Part shown: one piece after another, positions 1 to 10,599 of the stretch
Layout: each line of letters opens with the position of its first letter
How positions within the stretch are numbered: the first letter of the stretch is position 1
Source: Euptelea pleiosperma
Lineage: Eukaryota; Streptophyta; Magnoliopsida; Ranunculales; Eupteleaceae
Length of the DNA: 64,000 nt
NCBI GenBank assembly: GCA_035048495.1
Contig: JASUTR010000075.1
Location: 208,501 to 272,500 of the forward strand
Direction: 5' to 3'
The notes under the pieces: model-generated
Databases searched by the model: none
The model's input: only the letters and a program-made list of their open reading frames with translations
What the model was told of the DNA's origin: nothing
Translations under genes and position numbers: made by a program

Positions 1-37
1 GATATGTCAAGTCGGGGATTGTTGGACACATTTTTCT

Positions 38-1166
38 CATGTGACCAAGGAAATAAATTTCCCGAAATTATCGAAATATTTCGCGAAATATTTCCATTTT
101 CTAGGTTACCGACAGGAAAGAATACTTACACGAAATATTTCTATTCATGTCGAAATATTTTGCATGAACAGTAAATTTCGATCAATTGACAATATAGATA
201 TGTATTATTTAGGTCGAAATGTTTCAACATGTATGGAAACATTTCAATCCAATGTAGGAAACATCTCATTTGAATTCATAAATGCCACAAATCCCATATT
301 TGATCCATTTAACCCCTTTTCCATATATATATATATATATTTCTTTTTTTTATAAAAAAGACCAATCCATTATTATAGATTTCTTGGTTCGCGGTTTGAT
401 CATGAGGACGAATCGAATCTCGTTTTAGAGTTTTTCAAATTCAAAATGTATGTAAGTATGAAATTTCTTGTTATCGTTTCTTGCTACAACTAGATAGATT
501 AAGTGTAAATGCATCAAATCTATGATGTATTTACACTAGATTTGTGCATGGATTGAAGATTGTTTAGGATGAAAATTTAAATTTGGGTAAAACCCCAATT
601 TCATTGGTCTTTACCCAAAACGTCCATGATTATGCATAAATTGATTATATGTTGCATGACTTAGCCTGTTCTACAATTTGGTTGGGATAAATGTTTTCCA
701 AAAAAAATTTAACATTCAAAAAATTTAGTAAATGTGATAATTTAATAATAGATATGTTTTTAAAAATTATATATAATATTAAGACATTAATGGAAGTGAA
801 TAATGATTTGTTAATACTTTGATTTATTACTTTTTATATAATTATCTAATTATATAATTCCTTGATTGACTATTAGATACCTGCCTCAACGTATTACAGA
901 CCGCTATGGTCATTCATTTCCACACTACACATATGGTTGTATATTATGGTTTGATAGCTTATGAGTGTGTTTTTATGCTTGTTTTATCATTTTTCAAACA
1001 TTCCACAAAAATTTCCATAATATTTCCATCATTTCTACATTATTTCCATCATTTCCATGACAAATGTATTATTTCCACACTGGTCGAAATATTTCCACGA
1101 AATATTTTCATTTTCGGGTTGGTCGAAATAAACCTCGAAACCGAAATTTATTTCCTTGCATGTGAC
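38..1166. mobile_element. Non-autonomous hAT element with 8-bp target duplication
   Basis: The element proper is 46-1158 (1113 bp). It starts with CAAGGAAATAAATTTC and ends with the exact reverse complement of those 16 bases. The 8 bases CATGTGAC lie on both sides (38-45 and 1159-1166), the target duplication length of the hAT superfamily. Both subterminal regions are dense in short palindromic GAAATATTTC words, which in this superfamily can serve as transposase binding repeats. No transposase domain is readable in any frame, so it would have to move in trans. The two ORFs of about 100 codons inside it follow the AT-rich repeats and are not genes. Confidence 0.9.
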
Positions 1167-1822
1167 ATAACCCATACGGTTTTGCCAAAAACCCAATCCT
1201 TTAGTTAGCAAAGAGAGTCCTATGGGATATGGTAACTACCTATTGTGATCAATGTGTGAGGTGGTTATTATTTATTGCTAATTGAGATGATAGGTGAGGT
1301 GGTTACCGAACTAAAAGGAACGTGTTTGATCCCTATTGGAGTCATTTCCATGATGGTAAAGGTTGGGAGCCAATAAGCATAAAAAGGAGGGGACAGCCCT
1401 CTCTCAAACTCGTATTAACCTATCCACATCCCATCTAATTGCTAAAGCTAAGGAGAGAGAAGACCACCTTCTAAAGATCATGAAGAAGCATCTGGATTTT
1501 TATTTTTTTTGGATTGCGATGGCAGGTATGTTGAAATTTGAACCATTACATTAAATTAATTGTAACATTAGGCGTCTTTGCTTCAACAGTTACTTCCTAA
1601 GAAAATTTACTTCCAACGCACTCCTCAATTTCGCAAAATTCTCCATATTATTTCTGACAATAAAACAAAAGACCTAAATAGCATGATAAGATCACAAATA
1701 ACTAAACAAAAACCACTGAAAAAAAAGAGGCAAGAAGAATAAAACCAAAGCCAATGTACCAATAGTCGCTTACCTCCCACAGCATGACAAGCCCGACATT
1801 GCTGAATTGTAAACACGCAAGG
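1167..1822. other. Unassigned DNA between hAT element and copia A
   Basis: No transposon domain is recognised here. One exon-like stretch on the minus strand (1774-1822) reads QCRACHAVG and ends in a good splice donor, GAG followed by GTAAGC. It abuts the eroded end of copia A. It could be the edge of a disrupted host gene, but I cannot identify the family and it may be chance. Confidence 0.3.
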
Positions 1823-2166
1823 TTGAGGTTGTCACCAATATGCTAAAGATTGAGAGATAGATAATGGAGGTTAGGGAGAGAAGGAGAGATTAGGGTTTGA
1901 GAGAGAATGGGGAGATTGAAGTGAATATTCAATCTCCCATAAGTAATATTTATAAGTAGGGGAAACCCCTTCTACAAGTAAAGGAGAAATCGTGTGGGTC
2001 AAGTGGGGGCCCACCACTTAACCCACTAACATGAAATAAAGAGATTGTGGGTTAAGTGGATGGGCCCATCACTTAACCCATAAGCAATAGAGAATAAACC
2101 CCACGTGGGGTAGTGGAACGCAGCCCACTAAGAACACCCCCACGTGGGTGTACATAGAATCCAACA
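1823..2166 (-). repeat. Copia A 3' LTR (outer end eroded)
   Basis: It aligns with 7336-7687 along its whole length with scattered substitutions. It ends in CCAACA next to the polypurine tract. The outer end (TGTTGTT in the partner) is missing or replaced. Confidence 0.88.
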
Positions 2167-2179
2167 CTCCGCCTCAAGC

Positions 2180-3402
2180 TGGTGCGAAGATATCTGTCAT
2201 TCTCAGCTTGGCTATCAATGTATTCGGGATTGACTTGTTGACTCACTTAATAAGTATATCGGCGACCTACTCCTGAGTCCTTACATAGGGTGTACAAATC
2301 AATCCCTGCTGAAGCTTCTCCTTGATGAAATGCCTATGAACCCCGATGTGTTTAGTCCTGTCATGCTGAACTGGGTTGTGAGCAATACTAATGGCCGCTT
2401 TGTTGTCTCAATAGAGGCTCATTGGGTCTGTCACCTTGACTCCCAGTTCTGCTAACATGATTTTCAACCATAAGAGCTCACATACTCCATGTGCCATGGA
2501 GCGGAACTCTGCCTTTGCACTGGATCGGGCAACAACTAGTTGTTTCTTGCTCCTCCAAGACACCAAGTTGCCTCCAACAAGGTACAATAACCTGATGTAG
2601 ACTGTATATCAGTCACTGCACTTGTTCAATCTGCATCACAGTATGCTTCCACCCTGAGGTGGCCATGAACTCCAAACAATATGCCTTGACCTGGTGACCC
2701 CTTGAGATACCGAAGGACTCCGTGTGCAGCCTCAAGATGTGGTGACTGCGGTGAATGCATGAATCGGCTAATGACGCTTACTGCATAAGCAATGTCAGGC
2801 TGTGTATGAGCAAGATATATCAATCTGCCAACCAATCGCTGAAATATGGCAGGATCACCTAGAAGTGTACCGGCCTCGGAATTCAGCTGATGGTTCTGAT
2901 CAATAGGAGTATCTGCTGGTCGCGAATCCAAATACCCAGTCTCGCTCAGTAAGTCTAGGACATACTTTCTCTGTGAAATGAAGATGCCCCTCGATGACTT
3001 GGCAACCTCAATCCCTAGAAAGTATCTCAATGTTTCTAGATCTTTTGTCTCAAACTCAGACGACAAGAAGGCCTCGAGTCTTGTGATCTCTGTCGGGTCA
3101 CTCCCCGTAATGACTATGTCATCCACATATATGATCAATACAGTGATACTGGTCTGTAGATGCTTCACAAACAGAGTGTGATCTACCTGACTCTGTGTGT
3201 AGCCTACCTTTCTCACTGCACTGTTGAACTGTTGAAACCAAGCTTGACGAGATCGATTCAACCCATATAAAGCTTTCTTCAGTCTGCACACCTTGTCTTC
3301 ACTTCCAGCAAGCTTCAATCCTGGTGGCACTTCATGTAAACTTCCTCTGTTAGGTCCCAATGTAGAAAAGCGTTCTTTACATTTAGCTAATGTAAAGGCC
3401 AT
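2180..3402 (-). pseudogene. Copia A reverse transcriptase C-terminus and RNase H (broken)
   Basis: It reads CRLKKALYGLNRSRQAWF, then the catalytic YVDDIVITGSD box (3110-3140), RYFLGIEVA, QRKYVLDLLSETG and RLVGRLIYLAHTQPDIAYAVSVIS. RNase H follows with GVLRYLKGSPGQG and YCDAD, where the frame stops at about 2626. The remaining RNase H to about 2180 (AKAEFRSMAHG-like, CDNKA-like and TKHIGVHRHFI-like segments) is readable only with stops. In an active element this enzyme copies the RNA into DNA. Here it cannot be translated in one piece. Confidence 0.87.
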
Positions 3403-4588
3403 GGCTTGTTTGCAGCCAAGGACAGTAGAACCCTGATTGAGTTCATCTTGGCTACAGGTGCAAATGTCTCTTGGTAATCTATCCCATAGGTCTGGGTGAA
3501 CCCCTTGGCAACTAGCCGAGCTTTGTACCTATCAATGAAACCATCTGCCTTGTGCTTCACTGTGAAGACCCACTTGCACCCCACTGGTTTCTTCCGCCTG
3601 GGTAAAGAAACAAGATCCCATGTCTTTTTTTTTTCAAGAGCCTGCATTTCGTCTATCATAGCCCTTTTCCACTTTGGGTGACTAAGTGCATCTGCAATGG
3701 TAGATGGCAAGGAAACATACAAAACAATGCTAACAAATGTCTGATAAGATGGAGACAATGATTGGTAAGAAACGAAGTGAGAGATAGGGTGCTCGGTGCA
3801 ACCCTTACGAAGTGCGATGCGTAGATCCTCCTCTGGAGTAGGAGTCTCTAAGGACTTATGAACTAAAGCAGGGGTAGAAACGATGCCCGGATCTGGATTC
3901 GAGGGTAGACTGGCAGGCACAGAATCAGTGACTTGTCCTATCTTCCTGGATCTAGCATAAACTCGCATATCCGCCGCTGTAGTAGTAGAAGTGTCCTTGT
4001 CAATAGTAGACACAGATTCGTCCGTAGGCACAGGAGTAGAGATGAGTACGAGAACCGGCATGGGGACAGGGCTCTCATCCACAATATCACACTCCCCTTG
4101 AAGAGAGACCCTACTGCCAAAGAACGGAACGTGCTCAGCAAAGGTGACGTCCAGAGATGTGAAACGTCGACGCGAACCCGGATGATAGCATTTGTATCCC
4201 TTCTGAGTGGAAGGGTACCCCAGGAAAATACATCTCAAGGCCCGTGTATCAAGTTTGTCACGAGAGTGACGATGAACATGCACATAGCATACACACCCAA
4301 AGACTTTGGGAGGAACAATGAAAGCTGGACTATCGGGACGCAGGACAGAGAAAGGGGTCTGAAAGCCAAGAATACGAGATGTCATGCGATTAATAAAAGA
4401 TACGCAGCTAGAAGGATGGATTCAGACCAAAAAGATTTTGGAACCTGCATCCCAAGACGAAGGGCATGCTCAACCTCGAGAAGGTGACGGTTTTTTCTTT
4501 TAGCTTTCCCATTTTGTTGGGGAGTCGACGGACAAGAAGTTTGATGTACAATGCCATGAGAGGCAAAGTAATCTCTAAGGCTTCCCGT
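3387..4588 (-). pseudogene. Copia A integrase C-terminus to reverse transcriptase N-terminus (broken)
   Basis: Integrase core remnants lie near 4400-4588 in shifted frames. The long frame 3387-4385 then reads [20 protein letters not shown] (integrase C-terminal region), a Ser/Pro-rich linker, and enters reverse transcriptase with [45 protein letters not shown] and [20 protein letters not shown]. Near 3390-3400 the expected [11 protein letters not shown] block is disrupted and the reading changes. An opposite-strand ORF over 3933-4487 is antisense to this and is not a gene. Confidence 0.87.
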
Positions 4589-5571
4589 CTAGGTAGTCAC
4601 CCCCATTATCAGTTCGGAGAATTTTGAGTGGGGTACTGAACTGAGTGGTGACCATCTTGTGGAAGGTCTGAAAAATGGAAGAAACCTCATCTTTCGACAT
4701 ACCCAGGTAGAGCCATCATCAACAAATGTAACAAAATATTGGAATCCAAATAAAGACATCATCGGGGCAGGACCCCACACATCAGAATGCACAATATTGA
4801 AATGAATAGTACTTTTATTTTCACTAAGAGGAAAAACAGTGCGTCAATGCTTTGCGAGTTCACAAGTTTCACAGTGGAACAGAACATCGCAAAGAGAAGA
4901 GAAAGCAGGAAAGACACGCTTTAAAACTGACACGGGTACATGACCAAGCCGGTTATGCCAAAGCAATAACTGGTCTTTATTGACTCGACTTCTGCTACTG
5001 ATGCTTGACCGATGTGCTGAAGAGGAAATTGAGCGATCCTGGAGGTACAAGCAACGTTCCTCACGTCCACTGCCAATTGTCCGCCTCGATTCCAGATCCT
5101 GAAACGCACAGTGAGAAGGAAAAGAGGTTACACTGCAATTAAGATTCTTAGTAAGGCTACTGGCAGATAAAAGATTAGCTGTAAACTGAGGAACATGCAG
5201 TACCGAGGACAAGGTTAGTGCTGAAGAGGCATGAACATTGCCCTTCTCGGAAACAGAGGAAAGGGTGCCATCAGCTATCCTAACCTTGTCAAGACCAGAA
5301 CAAATAGAATAACTGGAGAAAACTGAAGACATACCAGTCATATGATCTGAGGCCCCTGAATCGATGATCTAGGAGGGACTAGAAGGAATAGTGGATATAG
5401 AGAAAGCAGATCCAGTACCTGTCTGGGCATAGGTGGAGGTAGAAGTGGAGGCTTGCCCATTGAGCTGGGCCATCATACGACGAAGTCGCTTAAGTTCACT
5501 AGGAGAAAAAGAGTCCATATCCCTAGTGGTAGGAAGTGCTGAGGGTGCAGTGTCCTGAGCCATAGAAATTG
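4589..5571 (-). pseudogene. Copia A protease, GAG-pre-integrase and integrase N-terminus (broken)
   Basis: The aspartic protease active site reads IIDSGASDHMTG near 5330-5365, just after an in-frame stop. The protease body runs through SSVLHVPQ. The GAG-pre-integrase domain has LLLWHNRLGHVPVSVLKR and the CETCELAKH zinc-binding end, then a stop near 4844. The integrase start HSDVWGPAPM and FVTFVDD follows, and the frame is lost near 4589. In an intact element this part releases the mature proteins and begins the integrase. The order and motifs are diagnostic of Ty1/copia rather than gypsy. Confidence 0.87.
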
Positions 5572-5594
5572 CTGCAGGAGGCTCCTGTCTCGTT

Positions 5595-6487
5595 GAAGAT
5601 CACTGACCTGGATTTGGGCCCAGACCCAGTGGGCGTCCATGCAGCTCCCAACAAGTGTCATTCAAATGGCCTAGACGACTGCAGTGATCACACTTGGGAC
5701 GTCGTCTGTCATCACCGGTCTTCTTCTAGAAGGATTTCTGACCCTTTTGAGATGTAGAGGCAAGGGTAGATTGATCATGAGTGTCACTACCACTGGGTAG
5801 CTGCATCCTGCATGGCAGTGTGGCGAGTATCCTCCCCCTGAATGTAGGCATAGACCTGTGCCAATGAAGTAGGGGGAGGAGATCTGCCAAGTATCTTAAC
5901 ACAGGCAGCCTCGAAGCTTGGATGAAGTCCGGAAAGGAACTGGAATATCCGGGACTGCTCAACCATAACACGGAAAAACTTCACACCCGCAGCACAAGCC
6001 GGGGTGTAGTCCTGATAATGATCTATCTCTTCCCATTTGCTTTGGAGAGAAGCATAATAGGTACCAAGCTTGAGCTCCCCTTGTCGGAGACAAGCAATCT
6101 CTTGCTATAACTCATAGAGCTTCGCAAAGTTCCCAACTTGGGAATAGGTTTCGGTAACAGAATCCCAGATTTCCCTCGCTGTAGGAAGGAACATGAACCC
6201 CTTGCTGATCTGGGGTTGCATCGAATGGAGAAGCCAAGACATCACCGTAAGGTTCTCCATAACCCATTTCCGGTGGGATTTGTCTGTGGCGGCAGGCTGG
6301 ACTGTCTTTCCTGTGAGGTACTCACTGTAGCCACGTCCCCCGATGTACATGAGTACCGATGTCTTCCACTCAAGATAGTTGGTCCCATCAAACTTGACCG
6401 TAGTGATGCATAATTGGGGGTTGTGGTCTCCATGAGAACCATGAGACGGAGTGCTATCCTCAACTGATGAAACCTCTGATGAACTCA
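5595..6487 (-). pseudogene. Copia A gag (broken)
   Basis: This is the capsid and nucleocapsid part of a copia polyprotein, which packages element RNA in cytoplasmic particles. It starts at the Met before SSSEVSSVED (6487), followed by the copia gag landmarks KFDGTNYLEWK, MSWLLHSMQP and the ETYSQ segment. A stop follows YEL near 6105, after which the same frame continues through SKWEEIDHYQ, FLSGLHPSFE and AQVYAYIQGED to another stop near 5787. A CCHC zinc knuckle (C-x2-C-x4-H-x4-C, reading CDHCSRLGHLNDTC) lies near 5650-5690, ahead of the protease. An antisense ORF over 6138-6413 is a shadow. Confidence 0.85.
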
Positions 6488-7335
6488 TCGCAACGGAAGG
6501 CCTGGAAATAACCAACTGATGAATAGAAGGTCTGTAGAACCTAAACCAAGGTTCGGGGGGTTCCTAGGAGTACTTTGGGAGGTGCGGCTACGGTAAAAGT
6601 TGAAAACCCAAAAAAGGCAAAATCGGATCTGGGCCAAAAACCCTGGCGATTTTTCAAACCGGAGATCCGACAATCAAATTAATCCCAAACCAAGCTCCGC
6701 AGATCCCAGATAGTCCACAGGGAGGTGTGGTTAGGATAGAAAGCCCAAACAATGCGCGAATCTCGAGGTTGAAAAAACCCAAAAATTGAGTCGGGGATCC
6801 GATTTTTTGAACTGGAGATCCAACGATCAGAAAATTCTCAAACGAGACTCTGTAGATCCCAGATAATCCACAGGGAGGTCTGGCTAGTGTAGAGAGCCCA
6901 AGCAGTGCACGAATCTCAAGAAAATAAAAAACCAGAAATATGAGCCGGGGATCCGATCCAAAAATTATGAAATAAGTTTCTGTCGAACCTTACTGGCACT
7001 ATGTGGGGCAGTTTGGGTAGAGAGCCCAAAAATGACACGAATCTCGAGGAAATCAAAAACCCAAAAAACCTCGATATACGTGTTCTCTGAAAAAACTGAT
7101 AAAAAATCCTGAAGAACGGGGATAGAGTGGATCTCTGACGACTGATTGCAGGCAATACACCAGGAATGATAGATCTTTAGTTCCTTTGCTTCAGAAAAGA
7201 TCCAAGAACTTCGCAAGAGGACCCTCTGCAATTTGCTCAAAACTTTCCCAGACTTCGGATGCCCACATATAAGATCTTCGTGGAAACTCTAGGGGATAAT
7301 GATTTTGGCCCTAGAGTAACCATGCTTTGATCCCA

Positions 7336-7687
7336 TGTTGTTTGAGGTTGTCACCAATATGCTAAAGATTGAGAGAGAGAGATAATGGAGGTTAGGGACA
7401 GAAGGCGAGATTAGGGTTTGAGAGAGAATGGGGAGATTGAAGTGAATATTCAATCTCTCATAAGTAATATTTATAAGTAGGGGAAACCCCTTCTACAAGT
7501 AAAGGAGAAATCATGTGGGTGAAGTGTGGGCCCACCACTTAACCAACTAACATGAAATAAAGAGATTGTGGGTTAAGTGGATGGGCCAATCACTTAACTC
7601 ATAAGCAATAGAGAATAAATCCCACGTGGGGTAGTGGAACGCAGCCCACTAAGAATACCCCCACGTGGGTGTACATAGAATCCAACA
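7336..7687 (-). repeat. Copia A 5' LTR
   Basis: It begins TGTTG and ends CAACA and is 352 bp long. It is followed inward by the diverged primer binding site, which reads TGGGATCAAAGCATGG on the element strand. Confidence 0.9.
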
Positions 7688-8110
7688 CCTCTCCCTTTTG
7701 ATTTTTACATAGCTATGTGGTGTTCGAATCGTTTCTTGAGATTCCCCATAGCTCTACAATTTGGAGGCCGGGACGTCTAGGGAGTTCCTGATCCTCGGCT
7801 CAAATCCCAGTCCAAGAATACTGGTACTCATGTTGTCATGAATTAAATCTACAACCTCTCAAGCTCCTTAGAGCTCTACAATTTGAACTTGTCTATCCAA
7901 ATTCGATATTTGACAAATAACACGCTACGACAGTTGCACAACACAAATTCGAAATACAAGTGTTTTCTTATTATCATAACATGAGGGGTGTCAATCCCGT
8001 TCTAAACACTTATAGAGCATTGGGGGCGTCAATCCCATTACAAACGCTTCTAGAACATTGGGGACGTCAATCCCATTACAAACGCTTATAGAGCACTAGA
8101 CGCGTCAATC
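7688..8110. repeat. Unassigned flank with 38-bp minisatellite
   Basis: Four tandem copies of a 38-bp unit containing GTCAATCCC start at 7990, 8028, 8066 and 8104. A segment near 7760-7860 (GTCCAAGAATACTGGTACTC) has a diverged copy near 15800-15840, so 7.7-8.1 kb and 15.7-16 kb belong to the same repeat family. No coding domain is seen. Confidence 0.75.
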
Positions 8111-8945
8111 CCATTATAGACGGTTATTTGTCCTTCACTTATAAATGAGAGATGGAGATAAGAAATCATCTAGGAAGCGGACATATATACGCAGCTTAGT
8201 TCCAAACCTTGCACTTTATAAAATGCATAAGTCTTCCTGCCAATCCAAGGAGGCGCAAGTTGAATTGTATTTTTCCACGGGGAGAGATGACAGAAACATC
8301 TGCTCCACAATACATAGGATGCAAAAACATGGGATCAAGATGCAAGCAAACATATCCTAGGTCTCTGACATAAGTTTTGCCTTACTCACACGTCTTGTAA
8401 CAGGACACTAATATGCCCGAGTCCCAAGAAAAATAAGGAGAGGGGGGACTTGAGCTGACCTTCAACAAGAGGTGACTTCATCATTCAAGATGTCAGGAAT
8501 ACCCAAAGTTGACTTCATCCTCAATCGTTCCCCCATTATAGGCGGTTACCAGTCCTGCACCTATAAGGTGAGAGAGATGTAGATCAGAAATCATCTAGGA
8601 AGCGAACATACATCTGCAACCTAGTTCAAAACCTTGCACTTCGTAAGATGCATAGGTCTTGCCAATCCAAGGAGGTGCAAGCTGAATCGTATTTTTCCAG
8701 GGGAGAGGCATCATAAAACATATGCTCCACAATACATAGGATGCAAAAACCTGGGACCAAGATGCAAGCAAACACATCCTAGGTCTATGACATAAGTTTT
8801 CCCTTGGACACACCTTGTAGCAGGACATACTAATATGCCTGAGTCCCAAGAAAAATAAGCAGAGGAGGGACTTGAGGTGACCTTCACCAAGAGGTGCAGT
8901 ACTCCCAATGTTGACCATCATCGATCGTGCCCCCTTTCTTGCCAA
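8111..8945. repeat. Two-copy tandem repeat, about 422-bp period
   Basis: The first copy (8111-8532) and second copy (8533-8945) align over most of their length: both contain AGAAATCATCTAGGAAGCG, then CCAATCCAAGGAGG, CACAATACATAGGATGC and GAGTCCCAAGAAAAATAAG. The second copy has lost about 20 bp near its end. ORFs on either strand are not conserved between the copies, which argues against coding. Confidence 0.8.
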
Positions 8946-8975
8946 ATATCATGTCCGTCAACATGCAACACTGTT

Positions 8976-9570
8976 AGCATACAGCTCCCGTATAGTCAAC
9001 TCAGCTCCCCTCGGCCGTCTGCTCACCTGATCTCACATCACCAGCGAACCTCCTTCAACGCTTCAACCTTGCATCTCCTGTACCTGGTTTATCTCCTTCT
9101 CCGGTGTGGCAACAACCTGATTATTCTTCCCCTTGTTGGCCGTCTGCAACTGTTTTGTGATGCGTGTTGAATCAGTTGTTTGTTAGCACTAGTCGGCCAA
9201 CCCTTCAACTTGTGCATTCATCGAATGTCAACCTGTTTGGCAATCGAGCAACGCGTGCGTGCAAATGATCATTCTAGCAAGTGTTTTGCGGGACCCACTC
9301 GGCCTTCTTCTTACCGCACGATCTACAATGCGTCGTGCAACCATACTCTGCCAGGTGTCAATGCTACTTCGCAGCGAGCCACTAGCTATGCAGCCCTGTC
9401 AAGTGGTGCAACCTTGCATATGCATCAACTCTACGGGCTTTTCAACCAGCCTTTCTCCTCTGCACCATCATCAAACAATCAAAAAGGAGGTTCATGCTTT
9501 GCTTGCCCAGTACTTTACACCTCCATGCCGGCCAGCTTATTTCCTACGTGGAGGAATCTACCTCCACATG
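8976..9570. repeat. Dispersed repeat, copy 1 (partner at 33702-34390)
   Basis: This segment aligns in direct orientation with 33702-34390. Shared words include TCGTCCGTCTGCTCACCTG-like text, CCCTTCAACTTGTGCATYCA and TTCATGCTTTGCTTGCCCAG. The 166-codon ORF over 9180-9680 is not kept in the partner copy, so I do not call it a gene. The family is unrecognised. It could be the non-coding part of a large retroelement or an old duplication. Confidence 0.7.
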
Positions 9571-10187
9571 ATCAACACCAACACATGGGTCCACTTGAGA
9601 AACAATCTTTGTGCCACAACTCTCTCTTAGCCGCGCGTTCAGTTCACGTGCTTCAGCCGACCGTGGATGGCACCATCTAGCGCCGTTCAGTCCACTTAAA
9701 CGGTAGCCAAACATCCATGCAATCCATGGATTGCTTTGTTTCTCCCTCCATCGATGGCACATAGATGTCTTCGATCCAACGATCCACGTTGGACATGATC
9801 AAACAATCCATGCGACTTCGACCAATTTGGTTTCGCATGCAGTTATCATCCCTATCAAAATCCGACTTTCAACTAACTCCATCAGTCGGCATCATCACCT
9901 CACGTCGAACTAGCAGCCAGTTGACTCCATCATCCGGTTGCTCACTTCTAGGCCAACTATATGGCAACAAACTCCTCCTTGGTAATTCACATCAATGTCC
10001 ACCTTCAACCAGCAAGTCATCATTCGACAGTTCACCATCTTGACTGATCGGCAGGTCACCACGCGGCCAGCAACGACAGCAGCCGGCTAACCATTCCAAC
10101 TCCAATTTGGTGGATGCACCGCACCAACCACACCTTTCATCCTACCATGCATGGACACTAGCCATCTACCACATACTAGCGGCAAGT
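9571..10187. other. Unassigned DNA
   Basis: I see no domain, terminal repeat or tandem structure here. It is CA/CT-rich on the plus strand and continues the dispersed-repeat region without a clear boundary. Confidence 0.4.
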
Positions 10188-10533
10188 TTCAAGTAAATTC
10201 TCTCTTTTTCCAAAGTGGCGATTTCTCACAGTGTAGTTATTTTACTTTTTTTGTTTGGGCTACTCAGATCGAAAGCCCACTTATTTTGGAGGTTTAGGGC
10301 TGTTATTAGTAGTCTGGAGAGACAATTTCGTTTAGTTCTATCTCCCCCACGGTGAAGAAAAGCTTCGAATAATGGCGACCTAGCTCAAACCCTAACAGAT
10401 CAAGTAAGTTCTCTCTCTTTTTTTCCGTAATGGCTATTTGTCACCTTGTAGTTATTTTTCTTTTTTTGTTTGGGCTACTCAGATCGAAATCCCACTTATT
10501 TTGGAGGTTTAGGACTGTTATCAGGAGGTCTTG
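10188..10533. repeat. Tandem duplication, about 215-bp offset
   Basis: Segments 10188-10315 and about 10399-10533 are near copies. Both contain a TTCTCTCTTTTT tract, then TTTGTTTGGGCTACTCAG ATCGAAA and CCCACTTATTTTGGAGGTTTAG. They lie just outside the broken end of copia E, so the duplication may be connected with the truncation. Confidence 0.75.
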
Positions 10534-10599
10534 GGGGTTTTGATCAATTTTATTTTTGAGCAACCCCCAAAATCTTAGCAGAAACAACATTCCATCAGG

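Larger units (their letters stand above)
1823..7687 (-). mobile_element. Ty1/copia retrotransposon A, nearly full length
   Basis: Two direct LTRs (1823-2166 and 7336-7687) flank gag, protease, integrase, reverse transcriptase and RNase H in copia order on the minus strand. The primer binding site beside the right LTR (about 7318-7335) is a diverged tRNA-iMet motif. A purine tract (complement of CTCCGCCTCAAGC, 2167-2179) lies beside the left LTR. The left LTR lacks about 7 terminal bases and no 5-bp target duplication is found: CCTCT on the right has no partner on the left. The pol reading frames are broken, so the copy is inactive. Its gag is closely related to that of copia F. Confidence 0.92.

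Noticed and set aside
3933..4487. 184-codon plus-strand ORF
   Set aside because: It is antisense to the well-supported copia A integrase/RT frame.
8595..8945. 116-codon minus-strand ORF
   Set aside because: It is not conserved in the tandem copy at 8111-8532.
9180..9680. 166-codon plus-strand ORF
   Set aside because: It lies in a dispersed repeat whose second copy (33702-34390) does not keep the frame, and no domain is visible.
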